A DNA stretch of 64,000 nucleotides, from positions 1,426,001 through 1,490,000 of the forward strand of contig NZ_CP139487.1 of NCBI RefSeq assembly GCF_034259205.1. Reading direction: 5' to 3'. The notes beneath the pieces were generated by a model, which was not told the origin of the DNA, did not search any database, and saw only the letters and a program-made list of their open reading frames with translations. Below are positions 18,908 through 27,086 of the stretch, piece by piece (the first letter of the stretch is position 1; every line of letters begins with the position of its first letter). The DNA comes from Peredibacter starrii. GTDB taxonomy: Bacteria; Bdellovibrionota; Bacteriovoracia; Bacteriovoracales; Bacteriovoracaceae. The translations under genes and the position numbers were made by a program.

Positions 18908-19276
18908 GTTGTATTTTAGATGTCTATACTTTTCCATCATCTTCATAATCCAAGCTGCCTCTATATCTTTGGGAGTCGGTTTTTCTTTGGTTTTTAACTC
19001 TTTAACTATTGGAGGTTCATAATAAGGTCTTTCTTTGGGCTTGAAGGTCTTTATTCTTAATTCCCAAACGATCCTACATATGATCGAACCTCTCAAATTA
19101 TTGCATCGGCGATGAGACAAAGTTAGGTTACGAGCTGATGAATTTCCTCCCTCTGAGAGAGGGACAATATGTTCTATCGAACTATCATCGAAATATTCAA
19201 TCTTGTTTCGACATACGAAGCATATGCGATCGGATTTTCTCCATAGCTGGAAACGCTTTTTTCTTATATCACCCAT
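18899..19276 (-). CDS. HNH endonuclease
   Basis: The 125-residue product has a textbook HNH core: CFVCRNKIEYF with two Cys, then SIEHIVPLSEGGNSSARNLTLSHRRCNNLRG with the general-base His, the middle Asn and the zinc-binding Cys/His set. The C-terminal 50 residues are basic and helical. Such small enzymes nick or cut DNA. It points against the restriction operon and overlaps the end of the nuclease-helicase gene by nine bases. The ATG at 19276 (AGGTGG site) starts two bases after the end of a small lipoprotein gene. Confidence 0.85.
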   Translation of the reverse strand: MGDIRKKRFQLWRKSDRICFVCRNKIEYFDDSSIEHIVPLSEGGNSSARNLTLSHRRCNNLRGSIICRIVWELRIKTFKPKERPYYEPPIVKELKTKEKPTPKDIEAAWIMKMMEKYRHLKYNLS

Positions 19277-19277
19277 A

Positions 19278-19466
19278 TCACCACCTACAGCTGACTCCGC
19301 CATGCTCGCAGACTATGCAATCATGGCCGGCAATGAATCTGAGGCTGCACTGGTTCTGAACAACCTCATCTTCTAGACCTAGGGCTTTCCCACATGATGT
19401 GAAGACTATGGTCATGATGACTATTAGGAAAACTGCTGCAAAGCTTTGGATAAAAAATGTTCTCAA
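19278..19466 (-). CDS. Small Cys-rich lipoprotein upstream of HNH gene
   Basis: This 62-residue frame starts with TTG behind a GAGAGG site. It has a hydrophobic signal (FAAVFLIVIMTIVFTSC) ending in a plausible lipobox Cys, then a short mature part with four more cysteines in its last 25 residues (QC, DC, CEHGGVSC). The spacing suggests disulfides or metal binding. It stands just in front of the HNH gene and its upstream region contains one of the WYL-type inverted repeats. It may be an ordinary small lipoprotein caught between two defence genes. Confidence 0.5.
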   Translation of the reverse strand: MRTFFIQSFAAVFLIVIMTIVFTSCGKALGLEDEVVQNQCSLRFIAGHDCIVCEHGGVSCRW

Positions 19467-19503
19467 GTTGTACCTCTCTGAGGTTCAAAGGTATTAGAGT
19501 CGA

Positions 19504-19520
19504 GTCTCAATATTCGGGAC
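19504..19520. promoter_or_regulatory. Operator-like inverted repeat 1 (WYL/BrxR type)
   Basis: GTCTCAATATTCGGGAC is an imperfect inverted repeat (GTCYC, seven bases, GRGAC). A near copy lies 86 bases further on. It stands between the divergent small-lipoprotein/HNH genes and the WYL regulator gene, so a bound regulator could act on both. Confidence 0.55.
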
Positions 19521-19531
19521 TTTCTATAAAA

Positions 19532-19543
19532 TAAGAATTCTTA
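19532..19543. promoter_or_regulatory. TAAGAATTCTTA palindrome
   Basis: A perfect 12-bp palindrome lying between the two larger inverted repeats in front of the WYL gene. In so AT-rich a region it may be chance, but its place inside a divergent promoter region makes it a candidate binding site. Confidence 0.3.
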
Positions 19544-19589
19544 AGAATGCATATTTTCAAAGACTTAAGTCTCAAGGCAACTGACCATT

Positions 19590-19606
19590 GTCTCAATTTT
19601 TGGGAC
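19590..19606. promoter_or_regulatory. Operator-like inverted repeat 2 (WYL/BrxR type)
   Basis: GTCTCAATTTTTGGGAC matches the repeat at 19504-19520 in 15 of 17 bases, keeping both arms. It ends 21 bases before the ATG of the WYL gene, where a bound repressor would block transcription or translation start. Confidence 0.55.
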
Positions 19607-19627
19607 TTCGATACCGATAATTAACCA

Positions 19628-20593
19628 ATGAGTAAAACTACGAACTATTTAAATATCTTGTACAAGATTTCCTTGTCTCCGACGCGATATTTATCAGAGT
19701 CCAGTATCAAAGAAATGATGGGCAATCCTCCAAAGTCAACATGGCATAGACAGATCAATGAACTGTTAGAAGGATCGAAAGATGTGCCACCTTTGCTTAT
19801 TGAAACTTTGAATCCTAGTGGTGAAAGACTATTTTGTTTAAACACCAAAGGCTGGCAAGCTTTTCTTGACGCTCAAGAAGAGGGCAAGTTTCTTCTTGAA
19901 TGTTATCGCCAGGTGGGACATCTCTTAGATAGTCATTTTACTGATATGGTTTTTGACTTGGCCGATACGGATCGTAGACACTTTGACCGCCTAGGAAGAA
20001 AGTTTATGCATCTAGTGACGGTTAAAGCCTCTCATTCATTAAATACTCGAAAAACATTAGATTCTGTCATTGAAGCATTAATCGGAGAAAAACAAATAGA
20101 GCTTACTTATGATGGTGGTCTAAGGAAAGTTATGCCTCTAACGTTATGCCAGTATAGAGATGAACTTTATCTTATGTGTTATCGGATCAAAGACGACTCA
20201 CTATGGGAAAAGAGAACATATAAGCTTTCCCGTATTAATGGAATTAGAGTCCTTGATAAAAAATTTCCCTATCCGTCAAAATCTGAATGGGATCCCATTA
20301 AAGAATATAAAAATTCATCCGGTCTGGTACTTGGTGAAATTAAAAGAGTTATGTTGAAGGTTTATGGACCTAGCAGAAAGATATTTTCTGAAAAAGAGTT
20401 CTTTAACGGAGAGTTTGTGAATAGAGGAGAAGACTTCGATGCTTATCTTTGCTCTTATACAAATTCAGCAGAGCTCCTGGGCCAAATCTTTGTTTATGCC
20501 CAGGATATCGAAATTGTAGATAACGAAGAATTGAGAAATGAATTTGTAATCAAGGCCCAACAAGGTCTTTTAAGAAATAAACTGGCAGCATAA
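19628..20593 (+). CDS. WYL-domain transcriptional regulator (BrxR/CapW-like)
   Basis: The 321-residue protein has an N-terminal winged helix (residues about 10-65, SESSIKEMMGNPPKSTWHRQINELL). A WYL domain follows in the middle (KQIELTYDGGLRKVMPLTLCQYRDELYLMCYR), then a C-terminal WCX-like segment (KRVMLKVYGPSRKIFSEKEFF). This is the layout of BrxR and CapW, which repress defence operons until a nucleic-acid or nucleotide ligand is bound. Two matching inverted repeats stand just upstream. McrB begins 11 bases behind its stop, so it is the first gene of the mcrBC operon. No clear ribosome binding site was seen. Confidence 0.85.
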   Translation: MSKTTNYLNILYKISLSPTRYLSESSIKEMMGNPPKSTWHRQINELLEGSKDVPPLLIETLNPSGERLFCLNTKGWQAFLDAQEEGKFLLECYRQVGHLLDSHFTDMVFDLADTDRRHFDRLGRKFMHLVTVKASHSLNTRKTLDSVIEALIGEKQIELTYDGGLRKVMPLTLCQYRDELYLMCYRIKDDSLWEKRTYKLSRINGIRVLDKKFPYPSKSEWDPIKEYKNSSGLVLGEIKRVMLKVYGPSRKIFSEKEFFNGEFVNRGEDFDAYLCSYTNSAELLGQIFVYAQDIEIVDNEELRNEFVIKAQQGLLRNKLAA

Positions 20594-20604
20594 AGGTATT
20601 GAAC

Positions 20605-23295
20605 ATGGCCATCGCAAGTGATGTGAAGCAATTATTTAATTATCTACAAAAGAACAACTTACTGACAGACCAGATAGTTAAGGATCTTCAAAATGCAGAT
20701 TACTGCTCCAAGGAACTGTCTGCGGGAAAGTATCCCGTACTTCTGAAATTGGATGATACTAGATCTCATCAAGAACAACGAAAATTTGGAACTCCACAAG
20801 CGAGATATTACGACCCCGAAACTTACAGTTTGACCTTCAAAGATCAAAAGTATCTATTTAGTAGTCAGCTTTTTGAAGAGCAAAGGAAGAGATATTATAG
20901 TTGGTTAAACAGAAGCTTCGGATTGAATCCAGTTAGAATCATTTCTGGTCCCAAAACAGAACTGATTACTAACATAAGAACTTTGATTGCCAAAGGATTC
21001 AAGAGTGAAATTCTGAAAGAGAACGATTATTACTATATTAAAAATAAGAACGTTTTTGAGTCGTTTAAATCACTAAAAGTTGCAAAAGCCGTTTTGGAGA
21101 CTGCATACCAAGGTTTCTTAGATTCGAAGTCAACGTTTCAAAATTATCTCTCAAGCCTACCTAAGAAATCACGTGAATATGAGCTATTTGAGATTATAGG
21201 TAAAGTTGTGGCTCATTTCGATCTCCATGGTTTCAATAAAAGCGTATGGAATCTCAATGAAGATAAGCGAACTCTGGCTAGAATCGGTGTCCGTCAGAAT
21301 GATTGGGTGAGGTATTTAATTAATTATAAGATTTCACAGAACGATGCTTTTTTAATGAAGCCCGGTAGTGTGAAGAATACTATTCGTTACATTGAATCTC
21401 CTAATTTAAACTTCACCATACTTTCAGATAACCAACGTGAGGCTTTTTCAAAACTGATATTAGGAATTGAATTTGATCCGGATACCTTCTCTAGTGAGCT
21501 TACAGAGCTGCTCAGAGATGTAGAAATACCTGTAAATAATCCACTAAATCGAAATGTGTACATCAGCCATTGTCTTTATCATGAATCTATTCTTGAACTC
21601 TGGGAAGAAGTCGAGCCTAAGGGATATTGGGTTTTGGGGGCATGGTGGGGTGGAGATACAGAAGAAAAAGATCAATCTAGACGATTTATTGAGCAATCAA
21701 TATGGGAGAACGGTTTTGAGGAAAGTTCTGGAGATCCCTCTCTTAAAGTTGTGCAGAAGATTAAAGAGGGGGATTTTGTGGCCCTCAAGAGTTCATATCC
21801 CTCTAAAGACGCTAATGGCAACAAGATCTCTTGTTTGATGATCAAGGCAATTGGAGAAGTCGTTTCGAATGATGGTGATGGAATCAACCTTGCTGTTACT
21901 TGGGAGAAACAAGAGCATAAAGTGTTCGGCTTATCCTATATGAAGACTGCGGAAGCAGTTAAGGAAAAGGACATTGAAGCCATATTCAGATTGAATAATT
22001 CTGTTAAAGGCGAAGAAATGAGTCAAAGATGTATTGATAAACCTAGGAATGTAATCTTTTTTGGTCCGCCGGGTACCGGCAAAACTCATAAGCTGATGAA
22101 TGAGATTGCACACGAATTTATTGGTGAGAGCCTTTCAATAGAGTCTAAGATGGCTGAAGTTTTTGAAGATTTTCCACTTTGGAAGGTTATAGCCTGTACT
22201 TTGATCGATGCAGGAAAGCCATTATCAGTTAAAGAGATAATGGAACATGAATTTGTTATCATTAAGTCAAAGTTGGTTGGTACCAAGACTTTTAAGGAAA
22301 GCATTTGGGGCAAGTTACAGTCAAAGACTATTCTGGAATCAAAGACAGTAAATACAAAAAATAGATCTGCTCCATATGTTTTTGATAAGAATGAAAATTC
22401 CGAATGGAAGCTGGCCGGGGATTGGAAAGAAGAACTTTCAGATGAAATAAAGCTTGTTCAAGAAATGAGACAAGGGGAAAAATTAACAGGGTCCTTTAAA
22501 AGATTTGAATTTGTTACTTTTCATCCGAGCTTTAGTTATGAAGATTTTATGGAAGGTATCAAGCCCATTCTGGATGAGGAGTCTGATAATGGACTTCAAT
22601 ATACCTTGGTTAATGGAATTTTCAAGAGGATGTGCCTTAGGGCTGCCGAAGATCCTAAGAATAACTACGCCATATTTATCGACGAGATTAATCGAGGAAA
22701 TATTCCTTCAATTTTTGGTGAATTGATCACGCTAATTGAGGAAGACAAGAGAGGTCGAGTCAGCACAGTGCTTCCATACTCTAAAATCGAATTCACTGTT
22801 CCAAAGAATCTCTTCATATACGGGACTATGAATACGGCTGATAAAAGTGTCGAGGCTTTGGATTTAGCCCTGAGACGAAGATTTATTTTCGAGGAATTGG
22901 AGCCGAGATTAGAGGCGATTGATTGTGAGTTTGAACCTGAACTCATTAAAAACTTGTTTAAAACCCTAAATACTAGGGTTGAAGCGCTACTAGGCAAAGA
23001 CTTTAGAATTGGTCACAGTTACTTCATGAAGGAGCAGATCAAAGACATTAATGGACTTCGAATTGTTTTTGAAAACAAGATTATTCCTCTTCTGAAAGAG
23101 TACTTTTACGAAGACTGGGAGAAACTATCAATGGTCCTTGGTAGAAAGTTCGTCGCGAAGGTTAATTCTGGAAAGATAAAATTTGCTAAAGGGTATTCAG
23201 ACGTTCCTGAAGAGTATCAAGAAAAGTCAATCTACAGAATCAGTGACTCAAAAGATTGGGACTTGTCTACCTTCAAAAGTATATATGAAGATTAA
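20605..23295 (+). CDS. mcrB: McrB-type AAA+ GTPase of modification-dependent restriction
   Basis: The 896-residue product has the McrB AAA+ core: Walker A FGPPGTGKT at about 487-494, Walker B FIDEINRGNI, then GTMNTADKSVEALDLALRRRF. An insertion after Walker A looks like a small winged-helix domain (LWKVIACTLIDAGKPLSVKEIM). The first 470 residues contain an EVE/PUA-like segment (GYWVLGAWWGGD...IKEGDFVALKSS), a fold used to read modified bases. McrB hydrolyses GTP and moves DNA for the McrC nuclease. The ATG at 20605 is preferred over the TTG at 20599 because AAAGGT is eight bases before it. Its end overlaps mcrC by 11 bases. Confidence 0.9.
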   Translation: MAIASDVKQLFNYLQKNNLLTDQIVKDLQNADYCSKELSAGKYPVLLKLDDTRSHQEQRKFGTPQARYYDPETYSLTFKDQKYLFSSQLFEEQRKRYYSWLNRSFGLNPVRIISGPKTELITNIRTLIAKGFKSEILKENDYYYIKNKNVFESFKSLKVAKAVLETAYQGFLDSKSTFQNYLSSLPKKSREYELFEIIGKVVAHFDLHGFNKSVWNLNEDKRTLARIGVRQNDWVRYLINYKISQNDAFLMKPGSVKNTIRYIESPNLNFTILSDNQREAFSKLILGIEFDPDTFSSELTELLRDVEIPVNNPLNRNVYISHCLYHESILELWEEVEPKGYWVLGAWWGGDTEEKDQSRRFIEQSIWENGFEESSGDPSLKVVQKIKEGDFVALKSSYPSKDANGNKISCLMIKAIGEVVSNDGDGINLAVTWEKQEHKVFGLSYMKTAEAVKEKDIEAIFRLNNSVKGEEMSQRCIDKPRNVIFFGPPGTGKTHKLMNEIAHEFIGESLSIESKMAEVFEDFPLWKVIACTLIDAGKPLSVKEIMEHEFVIIKSKLVGTKTFKESIWGKLQSKTILESKTVNTKNRSAPYVFDKNENSEWKLAGDWKEELSDEIKLVQEMRQGEKLTGSFKRFEFVTFHPSFSYEDFMEGIKPILDEESDNGLQYTLVNGIFKRMCLRAAEDPKNNYAIFIDEINRGNIPSIFGELITLIEEDKRGRVSTVLPYSKIEFTVPKNLFIYGTMNTADKSVEALDLALRRRFIFEELEPRLEAIDCEFEPELIKNLFKTLNTRVEALLGKDFRIGHSYFMKEQIKDINGLRIVFENKIIPLLKEYFYEDWEKLSMVLGRKFVAKVNSGKIKFAKGYSDVPEEYQEKSIYRISDSKDWDLSTFKSIYED

Positions 23296-24562
23296 ACGCC
23301 TAACTGTTTTTGAACACAATTCATTGAGAGTAGGCGAAGATGAAAATAATCTTTCAAAGAAAGAGTTTGAGGCATTATGTCTTTATCATTCTAAATCATC
23401 TCAGAAGTTCTTTTCTATTGAATATAATAAAATTCGTTTCAAACATTTTGTCGGCGCAATTCAAGTCGGATCGCTTATGATCGAAGTATTGCCGAAAGTT
23501 GATCATGATAATGATAATTTTGATCGATGGCATCACGCGCTTATTAACATCTTACAACACACAAAGCGAATTAGATCTTATTCGGCCAATAACTCAAACT
23601 TAGAAGTTCATAATGGATCTTTAATTGATCTATATATTGAACATTTTTTAAATGAGGTAGATCGTTTATTACACTCAGGGCTTAGGAAAAAGTACAGGGT
23701 TGAAACTTCCAACTTAAATGTACTTAAAGGAAGAATCGATTTTGGTAAACATCTCAAAAATAATCTCGCAGACATGACTAAGTTTAACTGTGCTCACGAA
23801 GTATTTAACTGGGATCATGACATTCATTCTGCGATTAGGATGGCTCTTAATATTGTAATAAAGACTGTGAAAAACCAACATCTAGTCGCGAGAGCCAAAA
23901 AACTTAACCTTTACATGCCTGAAAATGTTAAACAATCTATTTCCATCGATCGATTAGACAGAATTAAGCTAGATAGGACAACAAAAAGGTATGAAGTAGC
24001 TTTAACTCTATCCTCACTTCTAATACGATCTTTTTGCCCCATGATGACAGCTGGTAAGTCTTCAGTTCTGGCTATTATGTTTGACATGAATCATCTTTAC
24101 GAAGATTTTATTTTTAACATGATTAGACGCTGTCTGGCCGATACTGAATATACTGTCGAAAGAAGAATGAAGAAGTTTTGGAAAGATAAAGTGATTAAAC
24201 CTGATATGTTGATCACAAATGGTCGAAAGGTTATTATCATGGATACTAAATGGAAAATTCCTCAAGATGGTACTCCCACTGATGCAGACCTAAAGCAGGT
24301 TTTTGTTTATAACAACTATTTCGATTCTCCTGATTCAGTCTTGCTTTATCCTTGGTCTTCAATATTTGAAGGGGTTCAAAAAGAATCCTTACATGGTGAA
24401 TATTATCAACCTCTCACCCTAGATGGTCTCTGTATTCCTAATAGCTGCAGAGTTGAAACAATTAGTTTCTTTGATTCGAATGACAAATTTGACACGGGGA
24501 AAATCTTAGATGAAATAAAACAAATCATCTTTACTATCATTGAAAGTCATAAAGTGGCTTAA
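23285..24562 (+). CDS. mcrC: McrC-type restriction nuclease subunit
   Basis: The 425-residue protein ends in a PD-(D/E)xK nuclease core: IKPDMLITNGRKVIIMDTKWK, with the catalytic Asp, Asp and Lys. The N-terminal part (VGAIQVGSLMIEVLPKVD) is the McrB-binding region typical of the 5-methylcytosine restriction system subunit C. It starts inside the end of mcrB, so the two are translationally coupled. McrC gives the complex its DNA-cutting activity against modified DNA. The reading frame is open upstream, but the ATG at 23285 begins at the family start (MKIKRLTVFEH). Confidence 0.9.
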   Translation: MKIKRLTVFEHNSLRVGEDENNLSKKEFEALCLYHSKSSQKFFSIEYNKIRFKHFVGAIQVGSLMIEVLPKVDHDNDNFDRWHHALINILQHTKRIRSYSANNSNLEVHNGSLIDLYIEHFLNEVDRLLHSGLRKKYRVETSNLNVLKGRIDFGKHLKNNLADMTKFNCAHEVFNWDHDIHSAIRMALNIVIKTVKNQHLVARAKKLNLYMPENVKQSISIDRLDRIKLDRTTKRYEVALTLSSLLIRSFCPMMTAGKSSVLAIMFDMNHLYEDFIFNMIRRCLADTEYTVERRMKKFWKDKVIKPDMLITNGRKVIIMDTKWKIPQDGTPTDADLKQVFVYNNYFDSPDSVLLYPWSSIFEGVQKESLHGEYYQPLTLDGLCIPNSCRVETISFFDSNDKFDTGKILDEIKQIIFTIIESHKVA

Positions 24563-24636
24563 TTTCCCATTGTATCTCCCCAAGTCTTGTCATGACCCCT
24601 CTCATATACTGATCCTCTCCTTATGAAGGAGACCTC

Positions 24637-25347
24637 ATGAACTATCTTTTGCCTCTGCTTTTGCTCCTTGTGTTACCCGGCTGCTCAACCACCAAGAAAG
24701 AAGATAAGCTCAAAAACGAAATCACCCAAAGACTCTTCGATCTCTGGGACAAAACCATAGGTGATTCAGTCTCTGATTCCAAGACAGCTTCAATTGCAAA
24801 CAAGAAAGTCGAACTAAAAAGACCCTTTGATCTCGCCATCTACTTCAAGCAACCCGACAAAAAAGAAGAATGGCGCTGGACTAGGGAAGACAAAGAATTT
24901 CTTCAGAACAAACTCGACGATAACAAAAAAATCGTGAAACGCTCCTTCGAACTCATCAATACCGCAGGCACCGAAGACATCAAGGCCTTGAGAACCATGG
25001 CCGCTCAGCAAGGTGCTGATGCTCTTTTAATCGTGCAAGGTAAGGCCGAAGTGGAGAGTAATCTCAATTCCACTGGTTTATCATACGTCGTCCTTGTTCC
25101 CACGCTCTTCGCTAATGGAAATACCGTTACTAGTGCTTTTGTCACTCAGGCCGTACTTTGGGATGTCAGAGATTCCGTCGTTCACCTAGGCTCTGAAACT
25201 GAAGGTGAGTGGAAGATGAAGCGACCGCTCTTCTTTAAACAAGAGGACAGGGCGATTAATAAAGCAAAAGAAGAGTCATTACTTCATTTAGAACAGCAGC
25301 TTAGTAAGCAAGCATCACAGCGCTGGTCTTCCAAGACTCGCCTGTAG
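24637..25347 (+). CDS. Lipoprotein of unknown function
   Basis: The 236-residue product has a lipoprotein signal (LLLLVLPGC) and a strong GAAGGAGA site before the ATG. The mature part has a helical, Lys-rich first third and a central segment (MAAQQGADALLIVQGKAEVES) that resembles the alpha-beta repeat of proteins that read their own domain as a lipoprotein-bound TolB-N-like fold. No family can be named. It marks the return to ordinary chromosome after mcrBC and points toward a convergent group of other lipoprotein genes. Confidence 0.75.
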   Translation: MNYLLPLLLLLVLPGCSTTKKEDKLKNEITQRLFDLWDKTIGDSVSDSKTASIANKKVELKRPFDLAIYFKQPDKKEEWRWTREDKEFLQNKLDDNKKIVKRSFELINTAGTEDIKALRTMAAQQGADALLIVQGKAEVESNLNSTGLSYVVLVPTLFANGNTVTSAFVTQAVLWDVRDSVVHLGSETEGEWKMKRPLFFKQEDRAINKAKEESLLHLEQQLSKQASQRWSSKTRL

Positions 25348-25734
25348 TTATTGATCGTTCCTTACTTTCGCCCAGCTTTTAATAATCAAAGGCTTTGCAT
25401 CGATGCGCATGCAGGGGACAGCTGTAATAAGCAGGAATTGAGTATAGGTACTGATCTTAACATCAGCTATTCCAACCATATGCTCTGAACTATCTTGCTT
25501 ATATCTCACTAACATTTTCTTGTAATGATTTTCGATATCCAATTCTAGGAAACCACAGCTCTCACTCCAAAGTACATAGTTTTTATCTTTGATGAGGAGG
25601 GGAGCTTGACCAGGATTGAAGTCGGCCGGATCAAAGATCATCGCCCCATAAGTGCCTTGCTCTTGCTTAAGCATCGTACAAGAAACGAGTAGGGTTAAGA
25701 GAAAGAGATTAAGTATTTTCACAGTAAAACTCAT
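25348..25734 (-). CDS. Small lipoprotein
   Basis: A 128-residue frame with a lipoprotein signal ending LLTLLVSC. The mature part is mostly beta and has two further cysteines (ESCGF and VPCMR) that could form a disulfide. It is the last gene of a three-gene minus-strand operon; its ATG lies 26 bases inside the upstream lipoprotein gene. No family is recognised. Confidence 0.65.
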   Translation of the reverse strand: MSFTVKILNLFLLTLLVSCTMLKQEQGTYGAMIFDPADFNPGQAPLLIKDKNYVLWSESCGFLELDIENHYKKMLVRYKQDSSEHMVGIADVKISTYTQFLLITAVPCMRIDAKPLIIKSWAKVRNDQ

Positions 25735-26056
25735 TCACTACACATTCCTGGCCATAACCCAAGTAAAAAAACCTATCTTCGACTTGATTATCAAAACTAT
25801 AGTTGGAATTATTGCAGCTTTTCTTTAAAACGGATTCTAGATCTAAAATTAGTTTGGTTGGCACAAAAACATAAATCTGGGCACAGTCTTTTTTAGTTTC
25901 TTTTGTGTTTCGGGCTTGGCTCTTCATCTTCATGAGTTCATCGTAGTTAATCTCATCCTGATCAAGATTTTTAACAATAATAGGGATCTTTCCCATACTA
26001 ATATTGGCACAACTTGAAACCATGAATGTAAGAGCTAGAATGAGGTACCTTCTCAT
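25709..26056 (-). CDS. Small lipoprotein
   Basis: A 115-residue frame with a lipoprotein signal (LALTFMVSSC) and four later cysteines (KKDC, KKSC, QEC, FYC) in a short mature part, suggesting two disulfides. It overlaps the YjiK-like gene before it by four bases (ATGA) and the next lipoprotein by 26 bases, so the three are made as one operon. Function unknown. Confidence 0.65.
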   Translation of the reverse strand: MRRYLILALTFMVSSCANISMGKIPIIVKNLDQDEINYDELMKMKSQARNTKETKKDCAQIYVFVPTKLILDLESVLKKSCNNSNYSFDNQVEDRFFYLGYGQECVVNEFYCENT

Positions 26057-26916
26057 AGGTACTTTAAATCGATCTGTTGATAGTAATAAGGCTCAGACGT
26101 TAAAATCAAGTCTCCATCTTTTCCAATAGTGATTCCTTCATATTGAGACTTAATAGATTTAAGTACTTTCTTAGAAATGTACTTTGAAAGAGGATACTTT
26201 TTAACCAGAGTTCCATCTTCTGCCATATCTAGCATGCTATAACTTTCATGAGACAGGATCATTAGACGTTGAGATTCTTCATTGAAGAATAGGCCACTTA
26301 GATCCGAGATATGCCCTTTTAGCTGGTCATTTGTTATTAATAATGTTGGCTGTACTGATTTAATCGAAGAGTCAGCAGGGCGATTGAATTTATAAACGGC
26401 CATAGGACTCTTTTCTTTACCGGCATAGAATACTTTATTTACTTGATCGTAGGCCAACCCCTCAATCCCTTCATTTCCCCAATTCTCATTGGTTGGATTC
26501 ATCGTAAATTGATAACCATCTCTTAAAGTATCGTAGGTATCCTTCTCAGTAATCGTGAGAATGAAGATCCTTCCACTTTCTTCAGCGATAGCAACTTCAG
26601 GGTACATTTGCCCATTGCTCTCCTGCATGCCGAGATAGACAATCTCTTCACTATCTCCAAGATTTGATATGCTTATAGTTCGTTTATGATTGAAATTTTC
26701 ATCGGATTCATAAACGAGCCCTTTTTTATTCAAAACAAAAAAATAGGATTTTGTTTCTGGAACCCAGGCCACACCGGATAAATCATTTGGATTTGCACCA
26801 TTTTTGACAAAATCTAACACCCTGAACTGGGGTACTTCGCCACTACTAGAGTAAGCAAGATGAGTAGTAGTTTGAGCTAATAAAACGGCAAATAGAATAA
26901 AGATTTTAAATGTCAT
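26053..26916 (-). CDS. Secreted YjiK/SdiA-regulated-like beta-propeller protein
   Basis: The 287-residue protein has a cleavable signal (MTFKIFILFAVLLAQ) and repeated beta-propeller blades: LSGVAWVPETKSYFFVLN, NEGIEGLAYDQVNKVFYAGKE, ISDLSGLFFNEESQRLMILSHES and YEGITIGKDGDLILTSEP. This repeated (E)GL(A/T) pattern is the hallmark of the SdiA-regulated/YjiK family, which is related to bacterial phytase-like and esterase-like propellers. No catalytic role is established for it. It leads an operon with two small lipoproteins and is divergent from the GST gene. Confidence 0.75.
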   Translation of the reverse strand: MTFKIFILFAVLLAQTTTHLAYSSSGEVPQFRVLDFVKNGANPNDLSGVAWVPETKSYFFVLNKKGLVYESDENFNHKRTISISNLGDSEEIVYLGMQESNGQMYPEVAIAEESGRIFILTITEKDTYDTLRDGYQFTMNPTNENWGNEGIEGLAYDQVNKVFYAGKEKSPMAVYKFNRPADSSIKSVQPTLLITNDQLKGHISDLSGLFFNEESQRLMILSHESYSMLDMAEDGTLVKKYPLSKYISKKVLKSIKSQYEGITIGKDGDLILTSEPYYYQQIDLKYL

Positions 26917-27086
26917 GATTCTCTTCTTATGTTTGTTCCAATTAGGTCTTAATTAAAACCAAACTTATTCGTAAAGTCTCCTAAAATGGCCATAAGTGCT
27001 ATGCATCACCCCTTGGAAATTGATTCACTTGTGATCAGGAACCCTGATAAGATAGGTCATCGTCCACAAGGCATGAGGGTTCATTC

